The notes: generated by a model from the letters alone, not told the origin. DNA of 61,586 nt from Akkermansia muciniphila (GCA_943333275.1 CALQSQ010000021.1:1-61586); one strand, 5' to 3'. Shown: positions 44,804 to 54,797, numbered from the stretch's first letter. A program made the numbers and translations.

Positions 44804-44907
44804 TCTTCCACCCTCCATAATCTGGGCAGATCAGGTTTGTCACGTCACAGGCGTTTCACAATGAAGTCACCATCGACAGCCAATTTGCGATGCGTCACAT
44901 CGGCACC

Positions 44908-46362
44908 TCATCCAATGATTTCTGAGATTACGTGTCCCCCCAGATCAGTGAGGCGGTAGTCGCGGCCGTTGTGGGGGAAAGTGAGTTTGAGGTGATCGAT
45001 GCCGAGCAGGTGGAGCATGGTGGCGTGGAGGTCGTTGACATGGACCCGGTTTTCCACGGCTTTGTATCCGAATTCATCGGTGGCGCCGTAGTGGGTGCCA
45101 CCCTTGATGCCGCCGCCGGCCATCCAGATGGTGAAGCCGTTGGGATTGTGATCGCGGCCTTCGCTGCCCTGGGAATCGGAAGTGCGGCCGAATTCGCCGC
45201 CCCAGACCACGAGAGTTTCGTCGAGCAGGCCACGGGCGGCGAGATCGGCGAGGAGGGCGGCGGCCGGTTGGTCGGTCGCGGCACCGCAGGCCTCATGATT
45301 CGTCTTGATGTTGCTATGGCCATCCCAGGGCACGTCGTCCACCGCGCCATCGCCATCCGCATTTTTCCCGGCAAAAATCTGCACGAAGCGCACGCCGCGC
45401 TCGACGAGTCGCCGGGCGGTTAGACATTGGCGGGCGAAGACTTCGCACTTTTTGTTGTCGAGTCCATAGAGTTGCTTCGTGGCGTCCGTTTCCTGGTTAA
45501 GGTCGAGGGCCTCGGGCGCGGCGGTCTGCATGCGGAAGGCGAGTTCGAAGGAGTTGATGCGGGCGGCGAGATCGGTCTGGGGAGAACGCACTTGGGCGTG
45601 CTGCTGGTTCATTTCCTTGATGAGATCGAGCGTGGCCCGCTGCTGCGCGGGGCTTTGAATTTCGGGACGCACAAGGTTATCGATAACGCCATTGCGGCGG
45701 GCATCGAGCGTGAGTGCCTGATAGGACTTGGGGAGAAATCCGGCGGACCAGATCTGGTCATCGCCGCGCGGCCGGCGTTCGTGCATGACTACGAAGGCGG
45801 GCAGGTTTTGATTTTCCGTGCCGAGGCCGTAGGTCAGCCAGGCACCCGCGCTGGGATGTCCGGGTTGGGTGACGCCGCACATCAGTTCCATGGAGGCGGG
45901 AGCGTGATTGTTGGCCTTGAGAAACATGGAGTGAATGAAAGCCATCTTGTCCACATGCTTGGAGAGGTGCGGAAAGATGCTGGAAACCCAGGTGCCGGAC
46001 TCTCCGTATTGCTTCCATTCGAAGGGGGATTTCAAAATCTTGCCACTGGTGGTGAAGAAGCCGGTCTTGGCGTCGCTGCCGGGCAGCGGCTGACCGTCGC
46101 GTTTTTGAAGCTCCGGTTTGTAGTCCCATGTGTCCACCTGGGAGGGCGCTCCGGTCATGAAAAGCCAGATGATCGATTTCGCCCGGGGCGCAAATCCAGG
46201 CGGGCGCAAGGCCAGCGGATTAAGTTGCGCAACGGGGGCTGCAAGGGCCTGATCATGGAGCATCGACGCAAGCGCCAGGGAGCCGAATCCGAGTCCGCTG
46301 CGCTGCAGGAATTGGCGGCGTGATGGCAACAGGGACTGGTTTGAGGAAGGGTGGTGAAACAT
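44908..46362 (-). CDS. DUF1501 family protein with Tat signal
   Basis: The start at 46362 gives a twin-arginine signal (SRRQFLQRSGLGFGSLALASML). The body carries the DUF1501 signatures KSIIWLFMTGAPSQVDTWDYKP, FPHLSKHVDKMAFIHSMF, HPSAGAWLTYGLG, and a sulfatase-like C-terminal part (DETLVVWGGEFGRT, GRDHNPNGFTIWMAGGGIKGG, VNDLHATMLHLLGIDH). In Planctomycetes and Verrucomicrobiota these proteins are nearly always encoded next to PSCyt1/DUF1549/DUF1553 proteins, as here (31 bp apart). The biochemical function is not established; a link to extracellular polysaccharide use is often assumed. Confidence 0.93.
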   Translation of the reverse strand: MFHHPSSNQSLLPSRRQFLQRSGLGFGSLALASMLHDQALAAPVAQLNPLALRPPGFAPRAKSIIWLFMTGAPSQVDTWDYKPELQKRDGQPLPGSDAKTGFFTTSGKILKSPFEWKQYGESGTWVSSIFPHLSKHVDKMAFIHSMFLKANNHAPASMELMCGVTQPGHPSAGAWLTYGLGTENQNLPAFVVMHERRPRGDDQIWSAGFLPKSYQALTLDARRNGVIDNLVRPEIQSPAQQRATLDLIKEMNQQHAQVRSPQTDLAARINSFELAFRMQTAAPEALDLNQETDATKQLYGLDNKKCEVFARQCLTARRLVERGVRFVQIFAGKNADGDGAVDDVPWDGHSNIKTNHEACGAATDQPAAALLADLAARGLLDETLVVWGGEFGRTSDSQGSEGRDHNPNGFTIWMAGGGIKGGTHYGATDEFGYKAVENRVHVNDLHATMLHLLGIDHLKLTFPHNGRDYRLTDLGGHVISEIIG

Positions 46363-46393
46363 GGCGACGGTTGAAAGCGGTGAAGTAGACAGA

Positions 46394-49300
46394 CTAATCG
46401 ACGTAGATAAACTCGTTGAGGCACAACAACGCATGGCAGAAGGCGCGAAGAGCTTGATTGCGAGCATCAGGTTTTTCCCCAAGCAGTTGCGTTTGCTGCT
46501 CGATGAACGCGGCCAAGCGCTGGACTTCCTGCGCTTCAGGCTGACGACCCAATGCAAGTTCATACGCCCTGGTGATGACCGCTTCGTCGCCAGCGGGATT
46601 CGTTGCCATGATCCGATTGAGAAACTGCGCGGCGAGGTCCTGCACAAAGGGCGAATTCATTACGGCAAGGGCCTGCGTGGGCACGGTGGTATTGCCACGG
46701 TCCCCGATACTTTGGTTCGGCTCCGGGGCATCGAACATGGTCATGAAAGGTACCAGTTCGCTGCGCTTCACGCGCAAATAAACGCTGCGGCGGCCGCTCT
46801 CATTGTTGCTCTCGGACGGACCATACATTTTGAGATCAAGTTTGCCGCCAAGCTGCAGCAGGGCATCGCGAATGGCCTCGGCTTCCAATCTGCGTGCGGG
46901 ACGCCGGGCCCAGAGATGGTTGTCGGGATCGCGCTCTGTGGTGGTGGCATTGATTTCGCCCGACTGACGGTAAACTGCACTGAGCATGATCAGGCGGTGC
47001 AGGTGTTTGAGACGCCAGCCACCTTTGATAAATTCTGATGCCAGCCAGTCGAGCAACTCCGGATGCGTCGGCCGCTCCCCCTGGGAACCAAAGTCATTAC
47101 TGCTGGGAACGAGACCCTGTCCAAAATGCTGACGCCACAGGCGGTTGACCATGACGCGCGCCAGCAGCGGACCAGCGCCTGCATCGAGATCGGTGACCCA
47201 GTTGGCCAGCGAGATGCGCGGATGCACCGCAGGCTGCGCGGCATCGGGCAGGGACACCCATTTCTTTTCGGCATCGCCGGAGCGCATGAGCACCTGGACA
47301 AAATTGGGACTGGCCTTGCCCTCCTTGCGATCCACCTCCCCGCGCCTCAGAAAGAACACATCCTGACCTCCGTTGGTCGTGGTGTAAACCTCCGTCAAGG
47401 CCGGCTGTGGTTTCCTGGCCTCATGTTCCGCGACAGCCGAGGCAAGCTTCTGCATCTGTTCATCAAAGCGACCAAACCACCGTGCCAGGCTCTCGGGAGC
47501 AGCATTGGCTTGCGTCAACACTAGAACCTCCCGGAGGTTTTGCATGTCCTCAGCATCGGCGACCTGTGCTTCCTCTGCACCATTGCTAAAGGCCAGCCGG
47601 AGGCGGCCCAGACCAAAGTGCCCGCTGAAACGCAGCTGAATTTCAAACTCCGTTCCTCCCTCGAACCCAACCGCATCACCATCGATCGCATACACAGCCG
47701 CATGGTCCTTGCCCATCTCCGGTGCCACGCCCCAGCCGGTGCCGGGGTCGGCATCGACTGATTTGGCAAACTCATATCCAGCCTGTTCGAATGTGACCTT
47801 CGATGCCTTGAGTTTGAGCGCCAGCGGCTCCATCTTGAGATTTGCATCCGTGGGCTTGGCGGTGATCTTGACATCACCCAGCACAAAATTTCCATTGTCG
47901 GACAATCCTGGTCCCTTGGATGGCAATGAGGGATCGCTCAGGGCATCAAGACGGAAAGCCCTCAGTCCCTTCTGGTGAGTCACGACCTTCACGGTGTAAG
48001 TGTCATCGTTCGTCTTGTTGCCAGTGTAAATGACGTGCCCGTTCCGGTCCATCGTCAGCGCGGTGTTCTGGGCGGTGGCGGATTGGATGTCGAAGATTTG
48101 CCAGGGCGCATCGGATTTCAAATTCGGAAGCTGATCGCGGCGCCAGTCTTCAAGGTGCCTGGGCAATTCCTCCGCCTCATATTTTTTCAGAGCCTCCTGC
48201 AGCGGGCTCAGCGCCTGATTGTAGGCCTCCAGCTTGCGCTGGGTCTCCTCGTGGTCGACGTCAATTTTACTGGACGCGTGGATCGTGGTCGCGAGTGCCG
48301 CGGCGATGCCGTAATAGTCGCGTTGCAGCAGCGGATCGAATTTGTGATCGTGGCAGCGGACGCAGGCCATGGTCAGTCCGAGCAACCCACTGCCGATGGT
48401 GGAAACCATGTCATCGAGTTGATCATAGCGGATTTTCTCCTCGGTCTTGGCGGTGATCTGGCCGGGATACGGACCGGCGACAAGAAATCCGGCGGCGCTT
48501 GCTCCCTCGTAGGAATTGGGCTTCAACTGATCGCCCGCCACCTGCATGCGCACGAAGGCATCATACGGCATGTCTTCATTCAGCGCCTTGATCACCCAGT
48601 CGCGGTAATGGTAGGCCCCGGGCCGGAAATTATCGAATTCGTATCCGGCGCTCTCGGCAAACCGCACCACATCCAGCCAGTGACGACCCCAGCGTTCGCC
48701 ATACGCGGGACTGCCCAGCAGGCGATCGATGAGTTTGACATAGGCATCGGGACTTTCGTCATTTAGGAAAGCGATCCGGTCTTCTGGTGTCGGCGGCAGC
48801 CCGGTCAGATCGAACGTGACCCGGCGCAACAGTTTCTCCCGACTTGCCATGGAATTTGGCGCGAGTTCCGCAGCTTCCTGTTTGGCGAGGATAAACGCAT
48901 CCACCGGCGTGATGCCCCAGGAGGTGTTTTTGACAGAAGGAACGGCGGGTTGGGACAGAGGCTTAAAGGCCCACCAATCTTTTCCAGCCTCGACATCAAT
49001 CACGCGCTTCTTTTTGGAAACAGTGGCCACCGCAGGCCTGGGATCCGGGGCTCCGAGTTCGATCCATTTGGAAAAGTCCGCGATGACAGTGTCAGGCAGT
49101 TTCCCCTTTGGCGGCATTTCCGCATCCTTGATCTGATGACGGACGACTTTGATGAGCAGGCTTTCCTCCGGTTTTCCGGCGACAAATGAGGGACCGGTTT
49201 CACCTCCATCGAGAAGGCCTTGCGGGCTGTCCACAAACAGTCCGGCCTTGAGCTTGCCCCTCGCTTCGGCTTCAGCAGAATGGCACCCATAACATTGCTC

Positions 49301-49441
49301 CACCAGCACGGGACGGATTTTGGATTCGAAGAAGGCGGTGTTCTCAGGCGAAAGCTGGGGAGGGGCCTCCGCCAGGACGGCCAATGGCATCGCAGCCAGA
49401 GCTGTCAATTTCAGAAGAGTGTAAAGTGAACGGGGAATCAT
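46394..49441 (-). CDS. PSCyt1-DUF1549-DUF1553 planctomycete-type cytochrome protein
   Basis: The start at 49441 (MIPRSLYTLLKLTALAAMPLAVLA) gives a signal peptide. The N-terminal PSCyt1 domain has one c-haem motif CYGCH followed by the usual DGGETGPSFVAGKPEESLLIK and MPPKGKLPD with the distal Met. DUF1549 follows (KLLRRVTFDLTGLPPTPED, ERWGRHWLDVVRFAES, and a second Cys motif CVRCHDHKFDP). DUF1553 closes the protein (LARVMVNRLWRQHFGQGLV, FGSQGERPTHPELLDWLA, RRLEAEAIRDALLQLGG). It is co-directional with the DUF1501 gene, forming a two-gene operon. The role is thought to be extracytoplasmic redox or glycan processing, unproven. Confidence 0.94.
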   Translation of the reverse strand: MIPRSLYTLLKLTALAAMPLAVLAEAPPQLSPENTAFFESKIRPVLVEQCYGCHSAEAEARGKLKAGLFVDSPQGLLDGGETGPSFVAGKPEESLLIKVVRHQIKDAEMPPKGKLPDTVIADFSKWIELGAPDPRPAVATVSKKKRVIDVEAGKDWWAFKPLSQPAVPSVKNTSWGITPVDAFILAKQEAAELAPNSMASREKLLRRVTFDLTGLPPTPEDRIAFLNDESPDAYVKLIDRLLGSPAYGERWGRHWLDVVRFAESAGYEFDNFRPGAYHYRDWVIKALNEDMPYDAFVRMQVAGDQLKPNSYEGASAAGFLVAGPYPGQITAKTEEKIRYDQLDDMVSTIGSGLLGLTMACVRCHDHKFDPLLQRDYYGIAAALATTIHASSKIDVDHEETQRKLEAYNQALSPLQEALKKYEAEELPRHLEDWRRDQLPNLKSDAPWQIFDIQSATAQNTALTMDRNGHVIYTGNKTNDDTYTVKVVTHQKGLRAFRLDALSDPSLPSKGPGLSDNGNFVLGDVKITAKPTDANLKMEPLALKLKASKVTFEQAGYEFAKSVDADPGTGWGVAPEMGKDHAAVYAIDGDAVGFEGGTEFEIQLRFSGHFGLGRLRLAFSNGAEEAQVADAEDMQNLREVLVLTQANAAPESLARWFGRFDEQMQKLASAVAEHEARKPQPALTEVYTTTNGGQDVFFLRRGEVDRKEGKASPNFVQVLMRSGDAEKKWVSLPDAAQPAVHPRISLANWVTDLDAGAGPLLARVMVNRLWRQHFGQGLVPSSNDFGSQGERPTHPELLDWLASEFIKGGWRLKHLHRLIMLSAVYRQSGEINATTTERDPDNHLWARRPARRLEAEAIRDALLQLGGKLDLKMYGPSESNNESGRRSVYLRVKRSELVPFMTMFDAPEPNQSIGDRGNTTVPTQALAVMNSPFVQDLAAQFLNRIMATNPAGDEAVITRAYELALGRQPEAQEVQRLAAFIEQQTQLLGEKPDARNQALRAFCHALLCLNEFIYVD

Positions 49442-49679
49442 GATGGACGATCGTGCCTGTCGGAATGGAAAGTTTGGTGCACAGAGGGCGGACATTCGCG
49501 GAATGGAATCTTAACTCTGGCAGAGGACAGTGAATAAGGAAGGATTTCAACCAACGCAACAACGTGGCCATGCCCCTCCCTCCCCATCGCACCTGCGCGA
49601 TCCCACAACTGGTGGGCGGCGAAATTTCGCCCGCCTGATGCCATGCAGGACAGGAAATCACCGTCATCCCATCTCCTGC

Positions 49680-50915
49680 TCAGTTCACATTCGCCACGAC
49701 GGAATCGGTTCTCCATCCGGTTTGGAGCAGGCGGGTGATGCGCATTTGCCTGGTGACGGGGGAGTTGGCTTCGCCCTGGACTTCGATCATCAGGGGCATC
49801 GGAGCGTCCGGAGTCGCCTCCTGCAGGGCGGCGAGGAGGTCTTCCAGTTGCTCGGAATTGCGGGACAGATAGCCGTAACTCAGGAGTTCATTGGTTTGTG
49901 GATCCTGCAAGCGAACACAGATTTCCTTTTCAGCGTCGGCGAAATCATAATTGTAGTAGTCGTCCAATGCTGCGAGGACGGGCACCGCGTGCTGTCCAAC
50001 GCCCAGACTCCTCAGAACGTTACCAGTGTTGGCGGCAGTCACACCCACGGACGATTCCCATTCGATGATGTCACCCTCCGCATGATGTTCCACGGTATAG
50101 ACCTGGCGCTCATCATCCTCCGTGACAACAGTCACGTAGGTCAGGGCGGGCCCGTTGGCGAGCCCCTCGTAGAAGCCGAGGCCGGAGGTCGTGATGGATT
50201 TCCAATCCTGACTGCCCTTCACAGGGTGTTCCGCGTAATAACGTTCCATGAGTGGTCCCACTCGCCAGCCATCCCGAACGAGCGCGGCCTTGTCATGCCA
50301 GTCAGTGGCTTTGAGAAATCGTTCCACCAGAGCTTGGGCGCGGGGGCGGATGTTGGCGAGTTCACGCTGGCGAACCTCCCTGATTTGCTCCGCGGAAGGT
50401 GATGCCGCCGCAATCGGCGGAACATTCTCCTCAGAGATTCTGTTGAATCCCTTCAGGGCCATCATGACAAAGACCACAGCCATCGCGGCCATCGTCATGG
50501 ACTGACGCCGCAGGTTTCTCTCGATTTTGACATGACCGGGTGTCATCGAATCGGGAAATAATTCAGGATGAAGCAGCGAGGCGATGTCCCGCTCCATGCT
50601 GCGAACAGCATACCGATGGCGCGGACTTGGAGCCCGCAAAGGCATGTGGCAGGTGGGACAACGCACCATCCGACCGGCCTGCAAGCGGGGCAGGGAAATG
50701 GGCCGATGGCAGCCGGGGCAGGAAAAATGAACGAACCGCAAACGAAAGGCGGGTTCCATCAGCGGGCGTGCTGCCATATGCTCCAACGGCTGCTCCGACC
50801 TGGGGGTCCGCTGCCGGATTAACTTGGGCTCGCCCTGCGCCTTGTTTCTTTGCATGAGAAATTGCACAAAGAGACTGCCAAAGACCTCCCACTCGGACTT
50901 CACCTTCTCCAGCAC
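49680..50915 (-). CDS. Zinc-ribbon membrane protein of unknown function
   Basis: A zinc-ribbon-like motif near residues 65-85 (CPGCHRPISLPRLQAGRMVRCPTC) lies on the cytoplasmic side. One transmembrane helix follows (MTMAAMAVVFVMMALKG), then about 240 extracytoplasmic residues resembling an NTF2-like domain (LVERFLKATDWHDKAALVRDG, GFYEGLANGPALTYVTVVTEDDERQVYTVEHH). This C-terminal layout is common in Verrucomicrobiota but I know no function for it. The GTG at 50915 is the first usable start. The frame stays open upstream to about 51020 with protein-like sequence, so the true N-terminus may lie further up. Confidence 0.65.
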   Translation of the reverse strand: MLEKVKSEWEVFGSLFVQFLMQRNKAQGEPKLIRQRTPRSEQPLEHMAARPLMEPAFRLRFVHFSCPGCHRPISLPRLQAGRMVRCPTCHMPLRAPSPRHRYAVRSMERDIASLLHPELFPDSMTPGHVKIERNLRRQSMTMAAMAVVFVMMALKGFNRISEENVPPIAAASPSAEQIREVRQRELANIRPRAQALVERFLKATDWHDKAALVRDGWRVGPLMERYYAEHPVKGSQDWKSITTSGLGFYEGLANGPALTYVTVVTEDDERQVYTVEHHAEGDIIEWESSVGVTAANTGNVLRSLGVGQHAVPVLAALDDYYNYDFADAEKEICVRLQDPQTNELLSYGYLSRNSEQLEDLLAALQEATPDAPMPLMIEVQGEANSPVTRQMRITRLLQTGWRTDSVVANVN

Positions 50916-51121
50916 CGCCTCCTCCGCCGAAACATCGCTGGCGACTGACGACCCGCTTTCTCTTGGGGACGGCAGCAGGACTCGGGTAGGATTGTCATTA
51001 AAAATGTTAGTGATTCGTGAAAGTTAACTTTCCAGTAATTTTCACATGGTATCACTATTTTAAATCCATGACAACCGTATTTTTAATATTTTTGATAAAT
51101 ACTGGCAATTCAGAGAAATTT

Positions 51122-52279
51122 CTACCCTTTCCGGGTTCTTCCTCCGAAAGCGAGCAGGGCCCCGCCGAACACCATCCAGACCAAAGAAGGTTCCGGGACC
51201 GCGATGAAATCAGATGAATTACCCAGCGTCAGCTCTGAAATGGCTCCCTGCTGCAACCCGCGAGTCGCGGTAAATCCATCGCCATCCGTATCGAATCCGA
51301 CATCGTAATATCCCATCCAGACGGTGAAGGAGGAAATGCCGGCTCCACCGGCCAGTCCCAGATCCGATCCCTCAATGGTCTGATTGGGAACCAGCGAACT
51401 GGTTCCGGTTCCCGGGTTGACATTGAGCAATTCTTCACCATCCAGCACGACCGCGTTGAAGTCGTCGAGCGCAAACCATCCGGGGGCTACTTCCCCACCT
51501 GAAGGCGATCCGCCGGCCGCTCCGGTGAGGAACTGACTGAGCGATTTACCGTGAGGCAATTGGTTGTTGGTGGCGCTCCCGCCGCTGGGCTGGCCGGACG
51601 GAGTCAGGAAACTGGCAGAACCGAGGTTGCTGTACTGGGTGGCTCCGTAGCCTGAGAGTTGACCGAACGTAAATGGTGCATCACTAACCGCTCCCAGCGT
51701 GATGAACGCCCATTCATAAAGCTGCCCGCTCCCGTTGGCGCTGACCAGCCGCAAATTAAAGCTGTCCGCCGTGATCTGGAGGGCCGAGGAAAAGGAGAAT
51801 TCATACGCCACCACCCCAAAGTCCCCGGATTTGCGCTCGCCGGATGCGATCGAGACGGAACTCCGGTAATCCCCCAGCCTCTTTTCGGCTGCGAGCGACC
51901 CCCACCTTCCCTGGTTGCCGTTAAACACTCGGGTGGTGATCGTCATATCGGCAGTCCCATCCTGTCCCTGCCCGAAAATCGTCCTCCCCGTCGCTCCATC
52001 GACCCCCTGGGCCCTGAGCACATCATAGGACCTGGCCTGCGGACCGGGATTCGCATTGCTGTGCAATTCCACCCGACCGGCGGAATCATCATCGAATCCC
52101 CCCGGCTGCCCCATGAATTCGGTGAAGTCGAAGGTCGTCGACCACACGTTGGTGGCTCCATGCGCGGACGACGGCATCGAAAATCCCATGATCACTCCAA
52201 GGATCAAGGACCTAGGAACGTGGTGGTCGCGTTTAATCCCGGCGACAGAGAAGAGTGTCGAAATAAATTCAGTGTGCAT
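51122..52279 (-). CDS. PEP-CTERM sorting-domain protein
   Basis: The ATG at 52279 (MHTEFISTLFS) is preferred to the TTG at 52306. A signal peptide lies near residues 22-45 (SLILGVIMGFSMPSSAHG). The body is low in Cys and Lys and rich in Gly, Ser, Asn and aromatic residues. The C-terminus is a full PEP-CTERM tripartite signal: VPEP, a hydrophobic helix (SLVWMVFGGALLAFGG) and basic RTRKG. Such proteins are processed by exosortase (EpsH/XrtA-type) and are linked to extracellular polymer. TTTTTAATATTTTT occurs just outside both ends of the gene (51080-51093 and 52288-52301). It diverges from another PEP-CTERM gene. Confidence 0.85.
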   Translation of the reverse strand: MHTEFISTLFSVAGIKRDHHVPRSLILGVIMGFSMPSSAHGATNVWSTTFDFTEFMGQPGGFDDDSAGRVELHSNANPGPQARSYDVLRAQGVDGATGRTIFGQGQDGTADMTITTRVFNGNQGRWGSLAAEKRLGDYRSSVSIASGERKSGDFGVVAYEFSFSSALQITADSFNLRLVSANGSGQLYEWAFITLGAVSDAPFTFGQLSGYGATQYSNLGSASFLTPSGQPSGGSATNNQLPHGKSLSQFLTGAAGGSPSGGEVAPGWFALDDFNAVVLDGEELLNVNPGTGTSSLVPNQTIEGSDLGLAGGAGISSFTVWMGYYDVGFDTDGDGFTATRGLQQGAISELTLGNSSDFIAVPEPSLVWMVFGGALLAFGGRTRKG

Positions 52280-52472
52280 GCGTGTCGTTTTTAATATTTT
52301 TCGCAAATTCGCCTTAATTTACCCTCTAAGACCAATTGTTCAACCTGAATATTTTGAAATATTGACTATTCCACATTCAAGAAGTCGGATTTTATAAAAT
52401 TTTCGCAGAACCTTCTTGTATTTTCCGTAATTAATGATATTTTCCATTACTATTGATCTCGATTTGCCTTTT
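52280..52472. promoter_or_regulatory. AT-rich divergent regulatory region between two PEP-CTERM genes
   Basis: This 193-bp gap is far richer in A and T than its surroundings. It holds a 16-bp inverted repeat AATATTT-TG-AAATATT (52348-52363), a TATAAA box within GATTTTATAAAA (52388-52399), and the TTTTTAATATTTTT block at 52288-52301. Both genes must be transcribed out of it, so shared control is likely. No clear -35/-10 pair with standard spacing could be assigned. Confidence 0.45.
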
Positions 52473-53244
52473 ATGAACCACCTCCGGAAACTCTTACTCG
52501 CGCTTCTCCTCCTTGGAGCAGGAAATGCCATGGGTGCATCCGTGAAAATCACGATCCTCAAAAAGGGGGACGTCACCAAAGAAGGGACGGTAAGCAGTGA
52601 CCCGGCTTACGCCGACCAGGAATCGGTCTCGCTGGCGGTGAATACGAAGTCAGATGGTGCAGTCGTCGTCACTGGGCGTTCCTACGCCGAGGATGGGGCG
52701 GCGGTCGGGCGTTATGGACTACTGGATGGCAAGTCCCCGAAAAATTTGGCGACCTCCGGATTCATCCTGCGGGGCGGACTGGTCCCGAATGCCATCGGCA
52801 GCACACTCAGTTCGTTCACGGGTCCCCGGGGAGTTCCAGGAGTCACCGCAGCTTCCTACCTCTCGTTCAAATTGACTGCCCCAACCGGAACGCAGTTCAC
52901 GCAGATCACTCTGGACATCAGCGGTTACGATTTCAACCTGCCGAGCCGCATCTGGGCTGGCACAAGTGTAAACAATTTCGGTCAGGCCACGCTGGCCACG
53001 CAAACGGTGAAGTCAGGGGAGACGAATTTCAGCTTTAATTTTGGCAGCCTCAATCCCAAACAGCCAGAATATGGAACTGCGTGTCTATGGTCTGGCTGGT
53101 GCGGATGAAGCCCAATTGCGGGAGGTGACCATCAATGGCAGCGTGGGGAACCTCGTGGCGGTTCCCGAACCCGTCTCAGCCGGCTTGTTGGTGTCCGTTA
53201 TGCTGGCTGTATGCCTCATTCGACGTCGCCCGACGCAGGCGTAG
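52473..53244 (+). pseudogene. PEP-CTERM sorting-domain protein, frameshifted near its end
   Basis: The ATG at 52473 gives a signal peptide (MNHLRKLLLALLLLGAGNAMGA) and a beta-rich body to about 53054. The next frame then carries the natural continuation MELRVYGLAGADEAQLREVTINGSVGNL and a full PEP-CTERM signal (VPEPVSAGLLVSVMLAVCLIRRR), ending at 53244. One extra base between about 53054 and 53071 explains the break, near CCCAAACAGCC. In the first frame the protein would stop at 53108 without an anchor, so it could not be sorted. A sequencing indel is as likely as a true mutation. The ELRVYGxxGxDEAxLRxVxVNG segment is typical of the part just before PEP-CTERM anchors. Confidence 0.75.
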
Positions 53245-53282
53245 GCAGGTGATGGCTGTCTGATCAGGACCCGGTCAGCGTC

Positions 53283-54797
53283 TCAGTGGGTGGGCGTTGC
53301 CAATTGAAGACTTTCAATGGCCGTGGCATGGACCTGGCGGAAGCGACTGGCCTTCGCGGATTGTTTGACATCCTCATCGTAGATTGGAATCATCTGCTTC
53401 ATGCGTGCATGGCCTTCGGGGTCCGCCAGCAGGTGGGGCAGGCATTTTTTGACGACTTCGAGCACGATTTTGACGGAAACGGAGGCTCCGGGCGAGGCCC
53501 CCAGCAGGGCGGCGAGGGTGTGATCCTTGTCCGTCAAAACCTCGGTGCCGAAATAGACGGCCCCGCGGTCGGGCTTCTTGAGGGTCTGGACGCGAATGCC
53601 CGCATCGACCAATCTCCAGTCGCTCTCCCGGGCCAGCGGATAAAATTCCTGCAGCGCGGCAATGCGATCCCCCATGCTCTGGAGGCCCTGGGAAATGAGG
53701 TAATGCACGAGGCTGTGGTTTCGCATGCCGGTTTTCAGCAGGGTTGAAATATTTCCCGGCCTGATGGAAAGTGGGAGATCCGTCCAGCGTCCGGTTTTGT
53801 GCAGGAATTTGGACGTCCAGGAAGCGAAGGGACCGAAGAGCAAATGATCACGTCCATCAAGCCTGCGGGCATCCAGATGCGGGCCGCCGAGGCTCGGTGC
53901 GGAACTGGGCACCATGCCGTAGACCTTGGCGGAGTGCCGGGAGACGATTTCAGGTTTGTCGCACACCAGCCACTGCCCGCCGATGGGGAAACAACCAAGG
54001 CCCTGCGCCTCCGGAAGGCCCGCAGTTTGCAGCAGGCGCAGGGTGCCACCGCCCGCGCCGACGAAAACAAATTTCGCAGCATGAACGCGCTGCTGGCCGG
54101 ACCCCAGATGCGTCGCACTCACCTCCCAGCCGCGGCTGGTCCTGCGCAGACCCGTGACGCGATGGCCTGTGGCGATACCGCAATTTTCCTGCTCTGCCAG
54201 CCACCCGAGGAGCTTTCTCGCCAGCACGCCAAAGTTCACCTCCGTCCCGCCTTCCGCCTTCGTGGCGGCGACGGGCTCATTTTCACGCCCCTCCATGAGC
54301 AGCGGAGCCCAGTTGGCAATGGTCTGCCGGTCCTCGGTGTATTCCATGGAATCAAAGAAATGATGCCCCTCCATGGCGGTGTGGCGGGCCCGCAGAAATT
54401 CGACATTTTCACGCCCATGCACAAATCCAACATGCGGCACCGCATGGATGAAATCCTCCGGATTCCGGACCATCCCGCTGGCGACGGCATGGCTCCAGAA
54501 TTGCTTTGAGTGCTCGAACTGTTCAAAGATCCCGAGCAACTTGGAAACATTCACTGTGCCATCCGGCTCGCGATGAGGGGTATAGCTGACCTCGCAGAGA
54601 CCCGCATGGCCCGTCCCCGCATTGTTCCATCCCTCGGAACTTTCCTGCGCGAGTCCATCAGTCACTTCAAAGACTTGAATCTTCAGCGATGGATCCAGGC
54701 CCTTGAGCATCGCCCCCAGGTTGGCCGACATAATGCCACTGCCGATGAGAATGACATCGGGATGGTCAATGATTATCTGGGTGCTGAGGGAGGACAT
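53283..54797 (-). CDS. mqo: Malate:quinone oxidoreductase
   Basis: Mqo is a membrane-associated FAD enzyme that oxidises malate to oxaloacetate and reduces quinone. Landmarks are the FAD-binding VILIGSGIMSANLGAMLKGLDP, EVTDGLAQESSEGWNNAGTGHAGLCEVSYTP, VNFGVLARKLLGWL and a C-terminal GTEVLTDKDHTLAALLGASPGASVSVKIVLEV. The length (about 504) is normal. The start at 54797 is preferred; an in-frame ATG at 54824 exists. The upstream secreted hydrolase gene on the same strand ends about 36 bp away. Confidence 0.95.
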   Translation of the reverse strand: MSSLSTQIIIDHPDVILIGSGIMSANLGAMLKGLDPSLKIQVFEVTDGLAQESSEGWNNAGTGHAGLCEVSYTPHREPDGTVNVSKLLGIFEQFEHSKQFWSHAVASGMVRNPEDFIHAVPHVGFVHGRENVEFLRARHTAMEGHHFFDSMEYTEDRQTIANWAPLLMEGRENEPVAATKAEGGTEVNFGVLARKLLGWLAEQENCGIATGHRVTGLRRTSRGWEVSATHLGSGQQRVHAAKFVFVGAGGGTLRLLQTAGLPEAQGLGCFPIGGQWLVCDKPEIVSRHSAKVYGMVPSSAPSLGGPHLDARRLDGRDHLLFGPFASWTSKFLHKTGRWTDLPLSIRPGNISTLLKTGMRNHSLVHYLISQGLQSMGDRIAALQEFYPLARESDWRLVDAGIRVQTLKKPDRGAVYFGTEVLTDKDHTLAALLGASPGASVSVKIVLEVVKKCLPHLLADPEGHARMKQMIPIYDEDVKQSAKASRFRQVHATAIESLQLATPTH

